Shown: one piece after another, positions 61,603 to 64,000 of the stretch
Layout: each line of letters starts with the position of its first letter
Numbering within the stretch: the stretch's first letter is position 1
Assembly: GCF_900636535.1 (NCBI RefSeq)
Contig: NZ_LR134289.1
Span: 868,001-932,000 of the forward strand
Length of the DNA stretch: 64,000 nt
Direction of reading: 5' to 3'
Source: Chryseobacterium gleum
Lineage (GTDB): Bacteria; Bacteroidota; Bacteroidia; Flavobacteriales; Weeksellaceae
The notes under the pieces: model-generated
Databases searched by the model: none
Told to the model about the DNA's origin: nothing
Seen by the model: the letters and a program-made list of their open reading frames with translations, nothing else
Made by a program: the position numbers and the translations under genes

Positions 61603-63792
61603 TTGAAAGACCTGCTTCTTATTACTCCGCCTTTTACCCAACTTAATACTCCTTATCCTGCCACGGCTTATATTAAAGGGTTTCTAAATACCAAAAATAT
61701 TTCCAGCTATCAGGTAGATCTTGGGATCGATGTTATTTTGGAATTATTTTCTAAAGACGGAATCCAGAAGGTTTTCAATAAAGAAATTGATCTTCAGAAT
61801 ACCTCTGAAAATTCCCAGAGAATTTATGCTTTAAGAGAAGAGTATTTAAAAACGATAGATCAGGTTATCCCTTTTTTACAGGGAAAAACACCAACATTGG
61901 CAAGACAGATCTGCAGCATGAACTTTCTTCCGGAAGCTTCCCGTTTCAACCAGCTGGATGATATGGAATTTGCTTTTGGAAATATGGGACTTCAGGATAA
62001 AGCCAAACATTTGGCAACGCTCTACTTAGAAGATATTTCCGATTATATTGTAGAAAATATTGATCCTGATTTTGGTTTCAGCAGATATGCAGAACGTCTT
62101 GGAAAAAGTGCCAATTCTTTTGATGAATTATATTCTAAGTTATCTGGTGAGCCCACCTTTATTGATGAGTTTACTTTGAAAATTCTTCAGGAAAAAATCG
62201 AAGCCGTACAGCCTAAACTGGTTTGTTTTTCAATACCTTTTCCGGGGAATCTGTATTCCGGTTTCAAATGTGCCCAATGGATCAAAACGCACTACCCTCA
62301 CATTAAAATTGCGATGGGAGGAGGTTTTCCCAATACAGAATTAAGAGAAGTTAAAGACCAGAGAGTTTTTGAGTTTTTCGATTTTATTACTTTAGATGAT
62401 GGCGAACTTCCGTTGGAACTGCTTCATCAGAATTTAGAAATCCCTGCGGAAGAAGCTGAATTTAAAAGAACTTTCCTTCTCGAAAATAATGTAGTTGTTT
62501 ATAAGAACAATTCTAAAAGACATGATTTTAAACAGTCTGAAATAGGAACTCCCGATTATACAGATTTAAAACTGGATCAGTATATTTCCGTTATTGAAAT
62601 CGCCAATCCCATGCACAGTTTATGGAGTGACGGAAGATGGAACAAACTGACAATGGCACATGGATGCTACTGGGGAAAATGTACCTTCTGCGATATTTCT
62701 TTAGATTATATCAAGATCTACGAACCTATTTCTGCTAAAATTCTGGTAGATCGGATTGAAGAATTGATCAGAACAACCGGCGAAACAGGATTCCATTTTG
62801 TAGATGAAGCGGCACCACCTGCTTTAATGAGAGAAGTAGCTCTGGAAATTCTCCGAAGAAACCTGGTCGTTACCTGGTGGACGAATATCCGTTTTGAAAA
62901 AAGCTTCACCCGTGATTTATGCTATCTTCTGAAGCTTTCAGGATGTGTGGCCGTTTCCGGCGGGCTTGAAGTGGCCAGTGACCGATTGCTGAAATTAATT
63001 GATAAAGGAGTTTCGGTGGAGCAGGTTGCTAATGTAACCAGAAATTTTACTGAAGCCGGAATTATGGTCCATGCTTATCTGATGTATGGCTACCCTACTC
63101 AAACCGTTCAGGAAACTGTTGATTCATTGGAAATGGTCAGACAGATGTTTGAGATGGGAATTCTTCAAAGTGGTTTCTGGCATCAGTTTGCTATGACAGC
63201 ACATTCGCCTGTTGGAATGAACCCGGAAGATTTTGGGGTTGTTCCCGTAAAGCAGGAAATCCTGTTTGCCAATAATGATGTGGATTTTAAAGATAAAACC
63301 GGAATCGATCATAACAAGTTTAGTTTTGGATTAAAGAAATCTCTGTTCAACTATATGCATGGAGTCAATTTTGAATTGCCGCTCCAGGAATGGTTTGATT
63401 TTAAAATTCCGAGAACAACTATTCATCCGGATTATATTCACGACTGTCTTTTGGAAGATGGGCAGTTTCAATTGAAAGTGAATTCAAAAGTTGTCTTTTT
63501 AACCAAAAACGTAATCGCTGAGAATCGCGTAAAAAATAAAAAGAAATATTCCGGTACATATACGCTGCTTACATTCCACTTAAAAACCAATATTGTAAAG
63601 ATTGAACTGGAACAGGAAAAAGCTGAATGGCTGATGAATGTGCTGGAAGAAAATGCAATTGAAAATTCTAAAAAACCTACAGTTCAGCAACTTAAAAATA
63701 ATTTTGAGGAAAATTTTGAAGATTTTGAACTGTTCTGGTTCTCAAAACCAATGCAGCAATTGAAGGAAAACGGAGTAATTTTAAGTTTATAA
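61603..63792 (+). CDS. B12-binding radical SAM protein
   Basis: 729 residues starting at TTG 61603, which directly precedes the conserved LLLITPPFTQLNTPYPATAYIKGFL; no upstream in-frame ATG. About 1-300 is a cobalamin-binding-like domain (LVCFSIPFPGNLYSGFKCAQWIKTHYPHIKIAMGGGFPN). The radical SAM domain (about 345-560) has the iron-sulfur cysteines Cys355, Cys360 and Cys363 in HGCYWGKCTFCD, a C-x4-C-x2-C spacing, then FHFVDEAAPP, and GGLEVASDRLLKLIDKGV. A C-terminal domain of about 150 residues follows. The substrate is unknown and no biosynthetic partners lie in the window. Confidence 0.9.
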   Translation: MKDLLLITPPFTQLNTPYPATAYIKGFLNTKNISSYQVDLGIDVILELFSKDGIQKVFNKEIDLQNTSENSQRIYALREEYLKTIDQVIPFLQGKTPTLARQICSMNFLPEASRFNQLDDMEFAFGNMGLQDKAKHLATLYLEDISDYIVENIDPDFGFSRYAERLGKSANSFDELYSKLSGEPTFIDEFTLKILQEKIEAVQPKLVCFSIPFPGNLYSGFKCAQWIKTHYPHIKIAMGGGFPNTELREVKDQRVFEFFDFITLDDGELPLELLHQNLEIPAEEAEFKRTFLLENNVVVYKNNSKRHDFKQSEIGTPDYTDLKLDQYISVIEIANPMHSLWSDGRWNKLTMAHGCYWGKCTFCDISLDYIKIYEPISAKILVDRIEELIRTTGETGFHFVDEAAPPALMREVALEILRRNLVVTWWTNIRFEKSFTRDLCYLLKLSGCVAVSGGLEVASDRLLKLIDKGVSVEQVANVTRNFTEAGIMVHAYLMYGYPTQTVQETVDSLEMVRQMFEMGILQSGFWHQFAMTAHSPVGMNPEDFGVVPVKQEILFANNDVDFKDKTGIDHNKFSFGLKKSLFNYMHGVNFELPLQEWFDFKIPRTTIHPDYIHDCLLEDGQFQLKVNSKVVFLTKNVIAENRVKNKKKYSGTYTLLTFHLKTNIVKIELEQEKAEWLMNVLEENAIENSKKPTVQQLKNNFEENFEDFELFWFSKPMQQLKENGVILSL

Positions 63793-64000
63793 AAATTTCC
63801 GTTTTTTTCTCAGGGATTTTTGTAATTGCAGAATTCTTTTGATTTTTTTCTGAACGAATAACACCCGCTTGAATTTTAATTTCCCACAGATTTCGCGGAT
63901 TTGCACAAATCTTAATTTTAAGATAGAATCTTCTATTTATTTTATCATAACTAAGAAATCAAATCCAAATTTCTAACTATTATAAATAGAACCGCAAAAT
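63793..64000. other. Non-coding end of window
   Basis: No gene is seen. CCCACAGATTTCGCGGATT followed by TGCACAAATCT resembles a dispersed intergenic repeat of this genus. Confidence 0.4.

Overview
The window reads as chromosomal DNA of a Chryseobacterium-type flavobacterium (Bacteroidota). The evidence is low GC, a primary sigma factor of only 288 residues, promoters of the TTG-N19-21-TAnnTTTG type, a secreted protein with a type IX (T9SS) sorting tail, three subtype-iii type VI secretion genes, a cysteate-type sulfonolipid gene pair, and a B1 metallo-beta-lactamase that I recall as CGB/BlaB-like, which points to the C. gleum/C. indologenes group. No tRNA, rRNA, CRISPR array, insertion sequence or prophage was recognised.

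Layout. 0-0.36 kb: tail of a ferritin-like protein. 0.75-10.8 kb: a tight four-gene operon (hybrid histidine kinase, single-domain response regulator, HEAT-repeat membrane protein, and a 1145-residue fusion of a GT2 glycosyltransferase with an LtaS/sulfatase-like domain), facing a TPR plus beta-barrel outer-membrane protein whose 3' end overlaps it by 4 bp. This looks like a signal-controlled envelope polymer synthesis and export system. 10.9-13.4 kb: exonuclease III, an S24-type repressor and a bacteriocin-like glycine-zipper peptide. 13.8-15.3 kb: BspA-like T9SS cargo. 15.6-18.3 kb: accessory stretch with three genes broken by apparent one-base losses (GIY-YIG-like, TPR/DUF6624-like, small immunity-like) and an intact SMI1/KNR4 immunity-type gene. 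18.4-22 kb: VOC protein, EamA transporter behind a short proline-rich upstream ORF, YdcF protein, methyltransferase.

22.2-25.2 kb: the most defense-like segment, with a SymE-family toxin, an XRE regulator, and 20-odd bases later a very AT-rich 688-residue GHKL ATPase fused to a DUF4263/Shedu-like nuclease domain. 25.5-28.3 kb: ArsR, SRPBCC, YdeI and DoxX genes separated by a six-copy 93-95 bp tandem repeat and CT-rich degenerate repeats. 28.5-34.8 kb: DUF4256 protein, glycosidase-like lipo/secreted proteins, threonine aldolase, DtxR/MntR-type regulator, metallo-beta-lactamase, class V aminotransferase-like enzyme. 34.9-38 kb: tssG-tssN-tssK on the minus strand.

38.4-41.8 kb: S1/P1 nuclease, nine exact copies of the plant-telomere heptamer TTTAGGG, rpoD, a coiled-coil lipoprotein and an acetyltransferase. 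41.8-46.8 kb: minus-strand copper operon (HYC_CC_PP protein, two DUF3347 proteins, a multicopper oxidase fused to a CopB-like barrel, haem-binding protein). 46.9-57 kb: acetyltransferase, TonB-dependent receptor, kdsA, a repeat-rich gap holding a decayed DUF1697 fragment, DUF1697, a GT-C-like membrane protein and a DUF2723 membrane protein interrupted by a one-base frameshift. 57.2-63.8 kb: cysteate-synthase-like and acyltransferase-like PLP enzymes (probable sulfonolipid start), another EamA transporter, a bactofilin-like protein and a B12-binding radical SAM protein. Four genes are restored by adding a single base in or next to a short homopolymer, so base-calling error must be excluded before calling them pseudogenes.
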